From Ciceribacter lividus (GTDB lineage Bacteria > Pseudomonadota > Alphaproteobacteria > Rhizobiales > Rhizobiaceae): a stretch of DNA of 64,000 nucleotides. A program made the translations under genes and the position numbers. The DNA lies in NCBI RefSeq assembly GCF_003337715.1, contig NZ_QPIX01000004.1:186001-250000 (forward strand), read 5' to 3'. The notes under the pieces were generated by a model. The model did no database searches, was not told the origin of the DNA, and saw only the letters and a program-made list of their open reading frames with translations. Position 1 is the stretch's first letter, and every line of letters starts with the position of its first letter. Of this stretch, positions 19,523 through 29,677 are shown one piece after another.

Positions 19523-20190
19523 GGCCTTCGTTGAAAACTGACCCGGAGCGCTTCATCCGTGCCAACACCAGCCTGATGGCGCCGCCGCATGTGTCCGAGA
19601 TCCGGTTGCATCTCGCGAGCGAGGTCCACGACCTTTGGCTCAAGACCGAGGATGAACTCGAAGAGATCGGCTTGCCGCCGCCTTTTTGGGCCTTTGCCTG
19701 GGCGGGAGGGCAGGGGCTTGCCCGCTACGTGCTGGATCATCCGGAAGTCACCGCCGGCAAGCGTGTGGTCGATTTTGCAAGTGGCTCCGGCCTTGTGGCG
19801 ATTGCGGCTAGGTTGGCCGGCGCTGACCGTGTCGTTGCAGCCGATATCGATCCCTGGGCGGAAACGGCGATCCGCCTGAATGCGGAGGCAAATGGCGTTG
19901 TGATCGATTTCATCGGCAGGGACGTGGTCGGCGAGACGCTGGAGGCGGACGTCGTTCTTGCAGGCGATGTTTTCTATGACCGCGGCTTCGCGGACGCTCT
20001 CATCCCCTGGTTCGATCGCCTTGCCGCGACGGGCATAGACGTCTTGGTCGGCGACCCCGGCAGAAGCTATCTGCCGAAAGACAGGCTGACGGCGCTCGCC
20101 TCCTACCAGGTGCCGGTAACAAGAGCGCTCGAAGACAGCGAAATCAAGAAAACGACAGTCTGGCGATTTACCCCGCAGGTCGACGTCTGA
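19519..20190 (+). CDS. Class I SAM-dependent methyltransferase, ETFB-lysine/nicotinamide methyltransferase-like
   Basis: This 223-residue protein has the SAM-binding motif I VVDFASGSGLVAIAA, motif II acidic VVAADIDPWA and the motif IV-like VVLAGDVFYD. The overall pattern (HVSEIRLHLASEVHDLWLKTED, then PPPFWAFAWAGGQGLARY) resembles small protein-lysine methyltransferases of the PrmA/ETFB group. The start is a TTG at 19519 that overlaps the EVE stop (TTGA); an in-frame TTG at 19531 is possible. The substrate is not known. It is the last gene of the tsaD operon. Confidence 0.82.
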   Translation: MRPSLKTDPERFIRANTSLMAPPHVSEIRLHLASEVHDLWLKTEDELEEIGLPPPFWAFAWAGGQGLARYVLDHPEVTAGKRVVDFASGSGLVAIAARLAGADRVVAADIDPWAETAIRLNAEANGVVIDFIGRDVVGETLEADVVLAGDVFYDRGFADALIPWFDRLAATGIDVLVGDPGRSYLPKDRLTALASYQVPVTRALEDSEIKKTTVWRFTPQVDV

Positions 20191-20194
20191 CCGC

Positions 20195-20548
20195 TCAGGG
20201 TCTGATGACGCAAACGCCGGCCTCGTAACGGCAGGCGCTCTTCAAGTCTGCCTTGTCCGCGTTGACCTCAGCATTCACGTCGATGATGCGGGCCTTTGGC
20301 GCAGGACGGGCCAGCGCCGGCTTATAGGTCGAGTGCTCCACCATGAAGTAGATGCCGGTTCCTCGAATGCGCAGAGCTGAAATCGACCCCGCATAGGTGC
20401 CGATGCCCGGCAACACCGAAGGAAGGCCGGCGCCGGCGACAACGCCAGGGTTCGGCCCGTGCCGGTGGCGGGCCTGAAGCTCGCCCGTCGCGAAAACGGC
20501 GAATGCCGCCGTTGCGGCGATCACGGCGCCCACACGCTTGAACATCAT
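20195..20548 (-). CDS. Small secreted hypothetical protein
   Basis: This 117-residue protein has a Sec signal peptide (MMFKRVGAVIAATAAFAVFATGELQA) and a short mature part with a His-rich start (RHRHGPNPG). Two cysteines near the C-terminus (SACRYEAGVC) probably form a disulfide. A GGAGGA box precedes the start. I do not recognise a family. It is convergent with the methyltransferase (4-nt gap) and divergent from sdhC. Confidence 0.7.
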   Translation of the reverse strand: MMFKRVGAVIAATAAFAVFATGELQARHRHGPNPGVVAGAGLPSVLPGIGTYAGSISALRIRGTGIYFMVEHSTYKPALARPAPKARIIDVNAEVNADKADLKSACRYEAGVCVIRP

Positions 20549-20652
20549 GGCTTCCTCCGGTCAATGGAAGTGTTAAGAAACGCTTAACGGCACCATGACG
20601 TAAAGTGACACCAAAGTCACTCCATCCCATTCTTCGTCTGCAGGAAGATTGC

Positions 20653-20668
20653 GTCGAAGCGCTTCGAC
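20653..20668. promoter_or_regulatory. Perfect 16-bp palindrome upstream of sdhC
   Basis: GTCGAAGC is followed directly by GCTTCGAC, giving uninterrupted dyad symmetry 178 bp before the sdhC start, in the 297-bp region shared with the divergent secreted-protein gene. It could be an operator for either gene. The protein that binds it is unknown. Confidence 0.35.
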
Positions 20669-20845
20669 CAATGTCTAAGTCTCAGTCAGGCCGAATCGAT
20701 TAAAATCCGCGCGGGCCGCGATTATGCTTGTCGTGCCGCCTTCTGGTGAGTAAACGTCGCCCTGACGCGATGCACTGCAGCAGGCGGTTGCATCGCGCTG
20801 GGGACAGTCCTGATCAGGACCGCATTGAAACGCCGCGAGGTTCAG

Positions 20846-21241
20846 ATGGCGAATGTGACAAACAAGCGGCCATTGTCGCCGCATCTGCAAATCTACAAGC
20901 CGATCCCGACCATGGTGATGTCGATCATGCATCGCGTTACCGGAGGTGCACTCTACTTCGGTACCTTGCTGGTCGCGTGGTGGCTGATCGCGGCTTCTTC
21001 CGGCGCCACCTACTTCGAGTGGGTGAGCTGGTTCATGGGCACTCTTCTCGGACGGCTGATCCTGTTCGGCTACACCTGGGCGCTCGTTCATCACATGCTC
21101 GGCGGGCTGCGCCACCTTCTCTGGGATATGGGCTACGGCTTCGAGAAGAGCTTTTCGACCAAACTTGCCAAGGCCAATCTCATCGGCTCGATTCTTCTCA
21201 CCCTGGTGATCTGGATCGTCGGCTACATGGTCCGTTTCTGA
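20846..21241 (+). CDS. sdhC: Succinate dehydrogenase cytochrome b556 subunit
   Basis: This 131-residue membrane anchor of complex II has three transmembrane helices and carries heme b and the quinone site. SdhC landmarks are [12 protein letters not shown], the [11 protein letters not shown] segment and [13 protein letters not shown], which supplies the heme-ligand histidine. The ATG at 20846 (MANVTNKRP) follows a GAGG box. It is the first gene of sdhCDAB, and sdhD starts 10 nt after its stop. Confidence 0.95.
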   Translation: MANVTNKRPLSPHLQIYKPIPTMVMSIMHRVTGGALYFGTLLVAWWLIAASSGATYFEWVSWFMGTLLGRLILFGYTWALVHHMLGGLRHLLWDMGYGFEKSFSTKLAKANLIGSILLTLVIWIVGYMVRF

Positions 21242-21251
21242 GGTGAATGAC

Positions 21252-21632
21252 ATGGATATGCGCACTCCACTCAGCAAGGTTCGGGGCCTCGGGTCGGCCA
21301 AGGACGGCACCACGCACTTCTGGCGTCAGCGCCTGACGTCGGTAGCCGGCATCCCGCTCCTGATCTTCTTCATCGTCTTCCTCGTGGCCTACAACGGCGC
21401 TCCCTATGCCGACGTCGTCGGCGCGCTGTCGAATCCCGTGGTCGCGGTGATCATGGCTTTGACGGTGATCAACAGCCTCATCCACATGCGGCTCGGCATG
21501 CAGGTGATCATCGAGGACTATGTCCATGCTGAAGGCATGAAGATCGTCCTTCTGATGCTCAACACGTTCTTTGCGGTTTTCGTCGGCGGTCTCTGTCTTT
21601 TCGCCATCTTGAAGATCGCATTCGTAGGATAA
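21252..21632 (+). CDS. sdhD: Succinate dehydrogenase hydrophobic membrane anchor subunit
   Basis: This 126-residue protein has three transmembrane helices. It starts [19 protein letters not shown], and the [14 protein letters not shown] segment and the helix 2 histidine in [17 protein letters not shown] are typical. A GAGGTGAA box sits just before 21252; a GTG at 21243 in the same frame would overlap that box. It works with SdhC to anchor SdhAB and to bind ubiquinone. Confidence 0.93.
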   Translation: MDMRTPLSKVRGLGSAKDGTTHFWRQRLTSVAGIPLLIFFIVFLVAYNGAPYADVVGALSNPVVAVIMALTVINSLIHMRLGMQVIIEDYVHAEGMKIVLLMLNTFFAVFVGGLCLFAILKIAFVG

Positions 21633-21638
21633 TTCATC

Positions 21639-23483
21639 ATGGCACCGAACAGTTCTCCCGCCCAAGGCGGCAAGGCATACAAGTACGTCGATCATTCCTA
21701 TGACGTGATCGTCGTCGGCGCCGGCGGGGCCGGCCTTCGCGCGACCCTGGGCATGGCCGAGCAGGGCTTTAGGACCGCTTGCATCACCAAGGTCTTCCCG
21801 ACCCGGTCGCACACGGTCGCGGCTCAGGGCGGCATCGCCGCTTCGCTGCAGAACATGACGCCCGACTGCTGGCAGTGGCACCTCTACGACACGGTCAAGG
21901 GCTCCGACTGGCTCGGCGACGTCGACGCCATGCAGTATCTCGCCATGGAGGCGCCGAAGGCGGTCTACGAGCTGGAGCACTACGGCGTTCCCTTCTCGCG
22001 CAACGAGGAAGGCAAGATCTACCAGCGCCCGTTCGGCGGCCACATGCAGAACTACGGTGACGGCCCGCCGGTGCAGCGTACCTGCGCGGCTGCTGACCGA
22101 ACCGGCCACGCGATCCTGCACACGCTCTACGGCCAGTCGCTTCGCAACAATGCGGAATTCTTCATCGAGTATTTCGCGCTCGACCTCATCATGTCGGACG
22201 ACGGCCGCTGCACCGGCGTCGTCGCATGGAACCTCGACGACGGAACCATCCATCGCTTCGCAGCCAAGATGGTCGTGCTCGCGACCGGCGGCTACGGCCG
22301 TGCCTACTTCTCGGCGACATCGGCCCATACCTGCACGGGTGACGGCGGCGGCATGATCGCACGCGCGGGCCTGCCGCTTCAGGACATGGAGTTCGTGCAG
22401 TTCCATCCGACCGGCATCTACGGTGCCGGCTGCCTGATCACCGAGGGTGCACGCGGCGAAGGCGGCTATCTCGTCAACTCCGAGGGCGAACGCTTCATGG
22501 AGCGTTACGCACCGTCTGCGAAGGACCTCGCCTCCCGCGACGTCGTATCCCGCTGCATGACGCTGGAAATTCGCGAAGGCCGCGGCGTGGGCAAGAACAA
22601 GGACCACATCTACCTGCACCTCGACCATCTCGATCCGGCCGTTCTGCATGAGCGTCTGCCGGGCATTTCGGAAAGCGCGAAGATCTTCGCCGGTGTCGAT
22701 GTGACTCGCGAACCGATCCCGGTTCTGCCGACCGTTCACTACAACATGGGCGGCGTTCCGACCAATTACTGGGGTGAGGTGCTGAACGCTGACAGCCAGA
22801 ATCCGGAACGCATCGCGCCCGGCCTGATGGCGGTAGGCGAAGCGGGCTGTGCCTCCGTGCACGGCGCCAATCGTCTCGGCTCGAACTCGCTGATCGACCT
22901 CGTGGTCTTCGGCCGCGCGGCCGCAATCCGCGCCGGTCAGGTCATCGACAAGTCCGAGCCGGTCCCGGCGCTCAATACTGCGGCCTGCGACAGGATCATG
23001 GATCGCTTCGACCGCGTTCGCTTCGCCTCCGGCGCAACGCCGACGGCGGTCGCCCGCGACAAGATGCAGCGCGCCATGCAGGAAGACGCCGCAGTGTTCC
23101 GCACGCAGGAAGCGCTGGAATCCGGCTGCCGCCGTATTTCGGCGATCTGGAAGGGCGAGTTGCAGGATATCAAGGTCACCGACCGCTCCATGGTCTGGAA
23201 CTCCGATCTGGTTGAGACGCTGGAGCTCCACAACCTGATGGCCAACGCGATCACGACCGTCTATGGCGCCGAAGCGCGCAAGGAGAGCCGTGGTTCGCAC
23301 GCGCGCGAAGACTATGCGACCGGTCCGCTCGGCGGACGTGACGACGTCAACTGGCGCAAGCACACGCTGGCTTGGGTGAGCGAAGCGGGCGAAGTCAAGC
23401 TGGACTACCGTCCGGTCCACACCGACCTCATCGCCGACGGCATCGATCCGCAGAAAATCGCGCCGAAGGCGCGTGTCTACTGA
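21639..23483 (+). CDS. sdhA: Succinate dehydrogenase flavoprotein subunit
   Basis: This 614-residue subunit carries covalent FAD and oxidises succinate to fumarate. The N-terminal dinucleotide fold [13 protein letters not shown], the FAD-attachment histidine in [11 protein letters not shown], the [11 protein letters not shown] segment and the active-site [11 protein letters not shown] are intact. The family-normal C-terminus [20 protein letters not shown] is present. It lies 6 nt after sdhD. Long open frames opposite this gene are coding shadows. Confidence 0.97.
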   Translation: MAPNSSPAQGGKAYKYVDHSYDVIVVGAGGAGLRATLGMAEQGFRTACITKVFPTRSHTVAAQGGIAASLQNMTPDCWQWHLYDTVKGSDWLGDVDAMQYLAMEAPKAVYELEHYGVPFSRNEEGKIYQRPFGGHMQNYGDGPPVQRTCAAADRTGHAILHTLYGQSLRNNAEFFIEYFALDLIMSDDGRCTGVVAWNLDDGTIHRFAAKMVVLATGGYGRAYFSATSAHTCTGDGGGMIARAGLPLQDMEFVQFHPTGIYGAGCLITEGARGEGGYLVNSEGERFMERYAPSAKDLASRDVVSRCMTLEIREGRGVGKNKDHIYLHLDHLDPAVLHERLPGISESAKIFAGVDVTREPIPVLPTVHYNMGGVPTNYWGEVLNADSQNPERIAPGLMAVGEAGCASVHGANRLGSNSLIDLVVFGRAAAIRAGQVIDKSEPVPALNTAACDRIMDRFDRVRFASGATPTAVARDKMQRAMQEDAAVFRTQEALESGCRRISAIWKGELQDIKVTDRSMVWNSDLVETLELHNLMANAITTVYGAEARKESRGSHAREDYATGPLGGRDDVNWRKHTLAWVSEAGEVKLDYRPVHTDLIADGIDPQKIAPKARVY

Positions 23484-23500
23484 TCTGAGAGGAACAGGAC

Positions 23501-24280
23501 ATGGTTGAACTCGCTCTTCCCAAGAACTCGCAGATCACCGAAGGCAAGGTCTGGCCGAAGCCGGAAGGTGCCAAGAACCTGCGGGAATACCGCATCTACC
23601 GGTGGAACCCGGACGACGGACAGAACCCGCGTATCGACACCTATTATATCGATGTCGACAATTGCGGCCCGATGGTTCTCGATGGCCTGCTTTACATCAA
23701 GAACAACATCGACCCGACGCTGACGCTCCGCCGCTCCTGCCGCGAGGGCATCTGCGGCTCGTGCGCGATGAACATCGACGGCACCAACACGCTCGCCTGC
23801 ACGAAGGGTATGGATGAGATCGGCGGAACGGTGAAAGTCTATCCGTTGCCGCATATGCCGGTGGTCAAGGACCTCGTACCGGATCTCACCAACTTCTATG
23901 CCCAGCACCGTTCGATCGAGCCGTGGCTGAAGACCGTCTCCCCTGCGCCGGCGAAGGAATGGAAGCAGAGCCACCAGGACCGTCTGAAGCTCGACGGCCT
24001 CTACGAGTGCATCCTCTGCGCCTGTTGCTCGACCTCCTGTCCGAGCTACTGGTGGAACGGCGACCGCTATCTCGGACCGGCCGTCCTGCTGCAGGCCTAT
24101 CGCTGGCTCATCGACAGCCGCGATGAAGCGACCGGCGAGCGCCTCGACAATCTCGAGGATCCCTTCCGGCTCTATCGCTGTCACACGATCATGAATTGCG
24201 CGCAGACCTGCCCGAAGGGGCTCAATCCGGCGAAGGCGATCGCCGAAATCAAGAAGATGATGGTCGAGCGCCGCGTCTGA
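23501..24280 (+). CDS. sdhB: Succinate dehydrogenase iron-sulfur subunit
   Basis: This 259-residue subunit passes electrons from FAD to quinone through 2Fe-2S, 4Fe-4S and 3Fe-4S clusters. The [2Fe-2S] motif is [12 protein letters not shown] with the later LAC. The other clusters use [12 protein letters not shown] and [17 protein letters not shown]. An AGAGGAACAGG box precedes the ATG. It is the last gene of sdhCDAB, followed by a strong hairpin. Confidence 0.97.
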   Translation: MVELALPKNSQITEGKVWPKPEGAKNLREYRIYRWNPDDGQNPRIDTYYIDVDNCGPMVLDGLLYIKNNIDPTLTLRRSCREGICGSCAMNIDGTNTLACTKGMDEIGGTVKVYPLPHMPVVKDLVPDLTNFYAQHRSIEPWLKTVSPAPAKEWKQSHQDRLKLDGLYECILCACCSTSCPSYWWNGDRYLGPAVLLQAYRWLIDSRDEATGERLDNLEDPFRLYRCHTIMNCAQTCPKGLNPAKAIAEIKKMMVERRV

Positions 24281-24302
24281 TCGGTACCGATATCCGCGTG
24301 CA

Positions 24303-24336
24303 GAACGGGTTGCATCCGAAAGGATGTGACCCGTTC
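24303..24336 (+). terminator. Hairpin closing the sdh operon
   Basis: GAACGGGT (24303-24310) pairs with ACCCGTTC (24329-24336). The stem continues inward through two wobble pairs and CATCC/GGATG to a GAAA tetraloop, 15 pairs in all. No T tract follows, so it may protect the 3' end or act with Rho. Confidence 0.6.
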
Positions 24337-24484
24337 ACGTATGCGGCATCAGTCGACGCCCGGTTGCAGAAGCGAATGGATCGTAATATTTGAGTGTCAA
24401 CTTGATTTGAGAGGGTCGTTGGCGATAATTCCGCCGTGTTCCTGCGCGATTGACCCAATGAAGCGGATGAACGGGAGTATCGAT

Positions 24485-25009
24485 ATGAAATTCAAATATG
24501 CCGCGACGGGTGTTGCTGTCGTGCTTTCGCTTGCTGGCTGCCAGCGGACATCTTACAGCGGTCTCGATAACTCGTCGTCATCGCTGCCGCCGTTGCAGGC
24601 TCAACCCGTGCCGTCGGTACAGTCCGGCCAGCTTCCGCCGCCCGGCGGCGTTACTGATCCTTCGCAGTTCCCGGCGGCCCCCGCCGGCGCGCCGACTTCG
24701 GTTGCTACTGCGGCGCCCGCGACGGCTCTCGACGTCACCAAGGAATCGATGGTCGGCAACTGGCGTGTCACGAATGCCGGCGCCTCTTGCGATATGTTCC
24801 TGACGCTCACCAATCTCGGCTCCGGTTCGCGCGGTGGTACCCGCGGCTGTGCCGGCCCGCTGACCACGATGGGATCGTGGGAGGTCGAGGGCAAGCAGGT
24901 CGTGCTCAAGGACCGTAACGGCAATGTGATCGGCCGCCTCTACAAGACCGCGGACGCTCGCTTCGACGGAACGACCAATAACGGCCAGCCGGTCAGCCTC
25001 AGCCGTTAG
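24485..25009 (+). CDS. Outer-membrane lipoprotein with AprI/Inh protease-inhibitor domain (Omp19-like)
   Basis: This 174-residue lipoprotein has a lipobox SLAGC near residue 18 after a short hydrophobic signal, then a Pro/Ser/Ala-rich linker (about residues 20-85). An AprI/Inh beta-barrel domain follows ([20 protein letters not shown] through [25 protein letters not shown]). The C-terminal GQ-V-LSR ending and the two disulfide cysteines match Brucella Omp19, a lipoprotein that inhibits host proteases. GGGAG precedes the ATG at 24485. In plant-associated relatives the role is unproven. Confidence 0.85.
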   Translation: MKFKYAATGVAVVLSLAGCQRTSYSGLDNSSSSLPPLQAQPVPSVQSGQLPPPGGVTDPSQFPAAPAGAPTSVATAAPATALDVTKESMVGNWRVTNAGASCDMFLTLTNLGSGSRGGTRGCAGPLTTMGSWEVEGKQVVLKDRNGNVIGRLYKTADARFDGTTNNGQPVSLSR

Positions 25010-25060
25010 TCCCAATTCTGGAGCGGGCCCAACCTTCCTCGTTCCCGCTCGGAGCATCCG

Positions 25061-26224
25061 ATGCAGCCCATCCCCGATTATGCGCATAGCGTATGCGAGC
25101 ACTTGCGCTCGCAGGCCGCCGCCGGCCTGTTGCAGGCCGACTCCGCCCAGATGGAGGTGGCGCAGTCTCTCGACAACATTCTGTTTGATCTGAGGCAGCA
25201 GCGCCCTGCGGCAAAGTCGAGCGCACTCGGCTGGATGTTCGCCCGCAAGAAGAAGCCCGTCGGTACACGACGTGGCCTCTACGTCCATGGGAGTGTCGGG
25301 CGCGGCAAGACGATGCTCATGGACGTCTTCTTCAAGTTCGCCCCGGTGGAGAAGAAGCGTCGTGCACATTTCCATGAGTTCATGGCAGACGTCCACGCAC
25401 GTATCCACGCCCATCGCGTGAAGCTGAAGAACGGCGAGACGCGGCAGGCCGACCCGGTTCCTCCAGTGGCGGCCGCATTGCGCGAGGAAGCGGAATTGCT
25501 CTGCTTCGACGAGTTCACCGTCACCGATATCGCCGATGCGATGATCCTGTCGCGGCTATTCACGGAGCTCTTCTCGCGGGGCTGCATTCTTGTCGCCACT
25601 TCGAACGTGGAACCGGACAATCTCTACCGGGACGGGCTCAACCGTGGCCTCTTCCTTCCCTTCGTCGCACTTCTGAAACGGCACGTCGACGTCGTAAGCC
25701 TGGACTCACCGACCGACTACCGGATGGAGAAGAACCAGCACCTTCCGGTCTATGTGACGCCGCTCGACGAGCGTGCCGATCTGGCGATGAATGCGGCCTG
25801 GCACAGCCTCGTTGCGGGCAGACCCGAGGCTTCGCTGGAGATCGAGAGGGGTGGCCGGTCGGTACATGTCCCTTGCGCCGCCGGGAGAATGGCGCGGTTC
25901 ACCTTTGCAGAGCTTTGCGAAAAGCCGCTCGGCGCGTCGGACTATCTCGAGATCGCCAGGAGGTTCGACACGATCTTCCTCGAGCACGTTCCTCTTCTCG
26001 GTCCAGAGAAGAGAAACGAGACGAAGCGTTTCATCATTCTGGTCGATGCTCTCTACGACCACTCGGTGCGGCTGTTCGTTTCCGCCGCGGCAGCGCCAGA
26101 GGATCTTTTGACGGTGCGAAAGGGAACCGAGGGCTTTGAATTCGACCGCACCGTTTCGCGCCTTTTCGAGATGCGGAGCGCCGACTATCTTGCCCTGCAC
26201 AAGCGCCAACGTCAGCAAATGTGA
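25061..26224 (+). CDS. zapE: AFG1/ZapE-family cell-division ATPase
   Basis: This 387-residue P-loop ATPase of the AFG1/LACE1 family has Walker A GSVGRGKTMLMD, Walker B LLCFDEFTVTDIADAM and sensor I VATSNVEPDNLY. In E. coli ZapE acts at the Z ring under stress; mitochondrial homologues assist respiratory-complex quality control. The location between sdh and mdh-suc genes is conserved in rhizobia and fits the second theme. The start MQPIPDYAHSVCEHL lies 51 nt after the lipoprotein gene. Confidence 0.93.
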   Translation: MQPIPDYAHSVCEHLRSQAAAGLLQADSAQMEVAQSLDNILFDLRQQRPAAKSSALGWMFARKKKPVGTRRGLYVHGSVGRGKTMLMDVFFKFAPVEKKRRAHFHEFMADVHARIHAHRVKLKNGETRQADPVPPVAAALREEAELLCFDEFTVTDIADAMILSRLFTELFSRGCILVATSNVEPDNLYRDGLNRGLFLPFVALLKRHVDVVSLDSPTDYRMEKNQHLPVYVTPLDERADLAMNAAWHSLVAGRPEASLEIERGGRSVHVPCAAGRMARFTFAELCEKPLGASDYLEIARRFDTIFLEHVPLLGPEKRNETKRFIILVDALYDHSVRLFVSAAAAPEDLLTVRKGTEGFEFDRTVSRLFEMRSADYLALHKRQRQQM

Positions 26225-26272
26225 CGATCTCGGGTCATAAATTTTTACGTTTACGTAAGAAAATAATGATCT

Positions 26273-27365
<1,093 letters not shown>

Positions 27366-27396
27366 CCGCTCCGACCCATCAAACAGGGACAAGACG

Positions 27397-28590
<1,194 letters not shown>

Positions 28591-28607
28591 TTGAAGGACC
28601 GGAACAC

Positions 28608-29510
28608 ATGTCCATTCTCGTAAACAAGAACACCAAGGTCCTCGTGCAGGGCCTCACCGGTAAGACCGGCACCTTCCACACCGAACAGGCGCTCGCCTAC
28701 TACGGCACGCAGATGGTCGGCGGTATCCATCCGAAGAAGGGTGGAGAAACCTGGACCGGCTCCAAGGGCGAAACCCTGCCGATCTTCGCGACTGTTGCCG
28801 AAGGCAAGGAAAAGACCGGCGCTGACGCGACCGTGATCTACGTTCCGCCGGCAGGCGCCGCCGACGCGATCATCGAGGCGATCGAAGCCGAGATCCCGTT
28901 CATCACCTGCATCACCGAGGGTATCCCGGTCATGGACATGGTGCGGGTCAAGGCCAAGCTCGACAAGTCGAAGTCGCGCCTGCTCGGACCGAACTGCCCC
29001 GGCATCCTGACCCCGGAAGAGTGCAAGATCGGCATCATGCCGGGCTCGATTTTCCGCAAGGGTTCGGTCGGTATCGTTTCGCGCTCCGGCACGCTGACCT
29101 ATGAAGCCGTGTTCCAGACCTCGAACGAGGGCCTCGGCCAGACGACGGCTGTCGGCATCGGCGGCGACCCGGTCAAGGGTACGGAATTCATCGACGTGCT
29201 GGAGATGTTCCTCGCGGACGAGGCCACGACCTCGATCATCATGATCGGCGAAATCGGCGGCTCCGCCGAAGAGGATGCCGCCCAGTTCCTGATCGACGAA
29301 GCCAAGAAGGGTCGCAAGAAGCCGATGGCCGGCTTCATCGCCGGTCGCACGGCGCCGAAGGGCCGCACCATGGGTCACGCCGGCGCCGTCGTTTCCGGCG
29401 GCAAGGGCGATGCGGAATCCAAGATCTCCGCGATGGAAGCGGCCGGCATCAAGGTATCGCCTTCGCCGGCACGTCTCGGCAAGACGCTGGTCGAAGTCCT
29501 GAAGGGCTGA
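28608..29510 (+). CDS. sucD: Succinyl-CoA synthetase alpha subunit
   Basis: This 300-residue subunit has the CoA-binding Rossmann N-terminus ([15 protein letters not shown]), [20 protein letters not shown] and the phosphohistidine loop [16 protein letters not shown]. It forms the heterotetramer with SucC. A hairpin follows 18 nt after the stop, so mdh-sucCD may be partly separated from sucAB at the RNA level. Confidence 0.97.
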   Translation: MSILVNKNTKVLVQGLTGKTGTFHTEQALAYYGTQMVGGIHPKKGGETWTGSKGETLPIFATVAEGKEKTGADATVIYVPPAGAADAIIEAIEAEIPFITCITEGIPVMDMVRVKAKLDKSKSRLLGPNCPGILTPEECKIGIMPGSIFRKGSVGIVSRSGTLTYEAVFQTSNEGLGQTTAVGIGGDPVKGTEFIDVLEMFLADEATTSIIMIGEIGGSAEEDAAQFLIDEAKKGRKKPMAGFIAGRTAPKGRTMGHAGAVVSGGKGDAESKISAMEAAGIKVSPSPARLGKTLVEVLKG

Positions 29511-29528
29511 CCTATCTAAGACAAAAGG

Positions 29529-29564
29529 CCGGGCAAAGGGAGGGTTAGGAATCCCTTTGCCCGG
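29529..29564 (+). terminator. Hairpin between sucD and sucA
   Basis: A perfect 12-bp stem, CCGGGCAAAGGG (29529-29540) with CCCTTTGCCCGG (29553-29564), has a 12-nt loop. There is no T tract. It is either a processing or stabilising element, or a partial terminator setting the sucCD:sucAB ratio. Confidence 0.6.
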
Positions 29565-29646
29565 ATCTGGCATTTCAGCCACTGCGAACGCGGATCGCAT
29601 CGAGAGTGGCAAAGCGGCGGGCCGGTCTTCGGCCATCACCACAAGT

Positions 29647-29677
29647 GGGAGGCGGGCGTGAAAGGCCCGCGAACAGT
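29647..29677 (+). promoter_or_regulatory. Unusual sucA ribosome-binding region with hairpin between SD and ATG
   Basis: The only good Shine-Dalgarno, GGGAGG (29647-29652), is 25 nt before the sucA ATG. Between them GCGGGC (29652-29657) and GCCCGC (29665-29670) can pair, which would place the SD about 7 nt from the ATG when folded. A GTG at 29658 has ideal spacing to the same SD and opens a 17-codon out-of-frame reading frame ending at 29711. Confidence 0.45.

Noticed and set aside
21198..23420. 740-codon minus-strand frame opposite sdhD-sdhA
   Set aside because: Antisense of highly conserved sdhA; no start signal and no domain.
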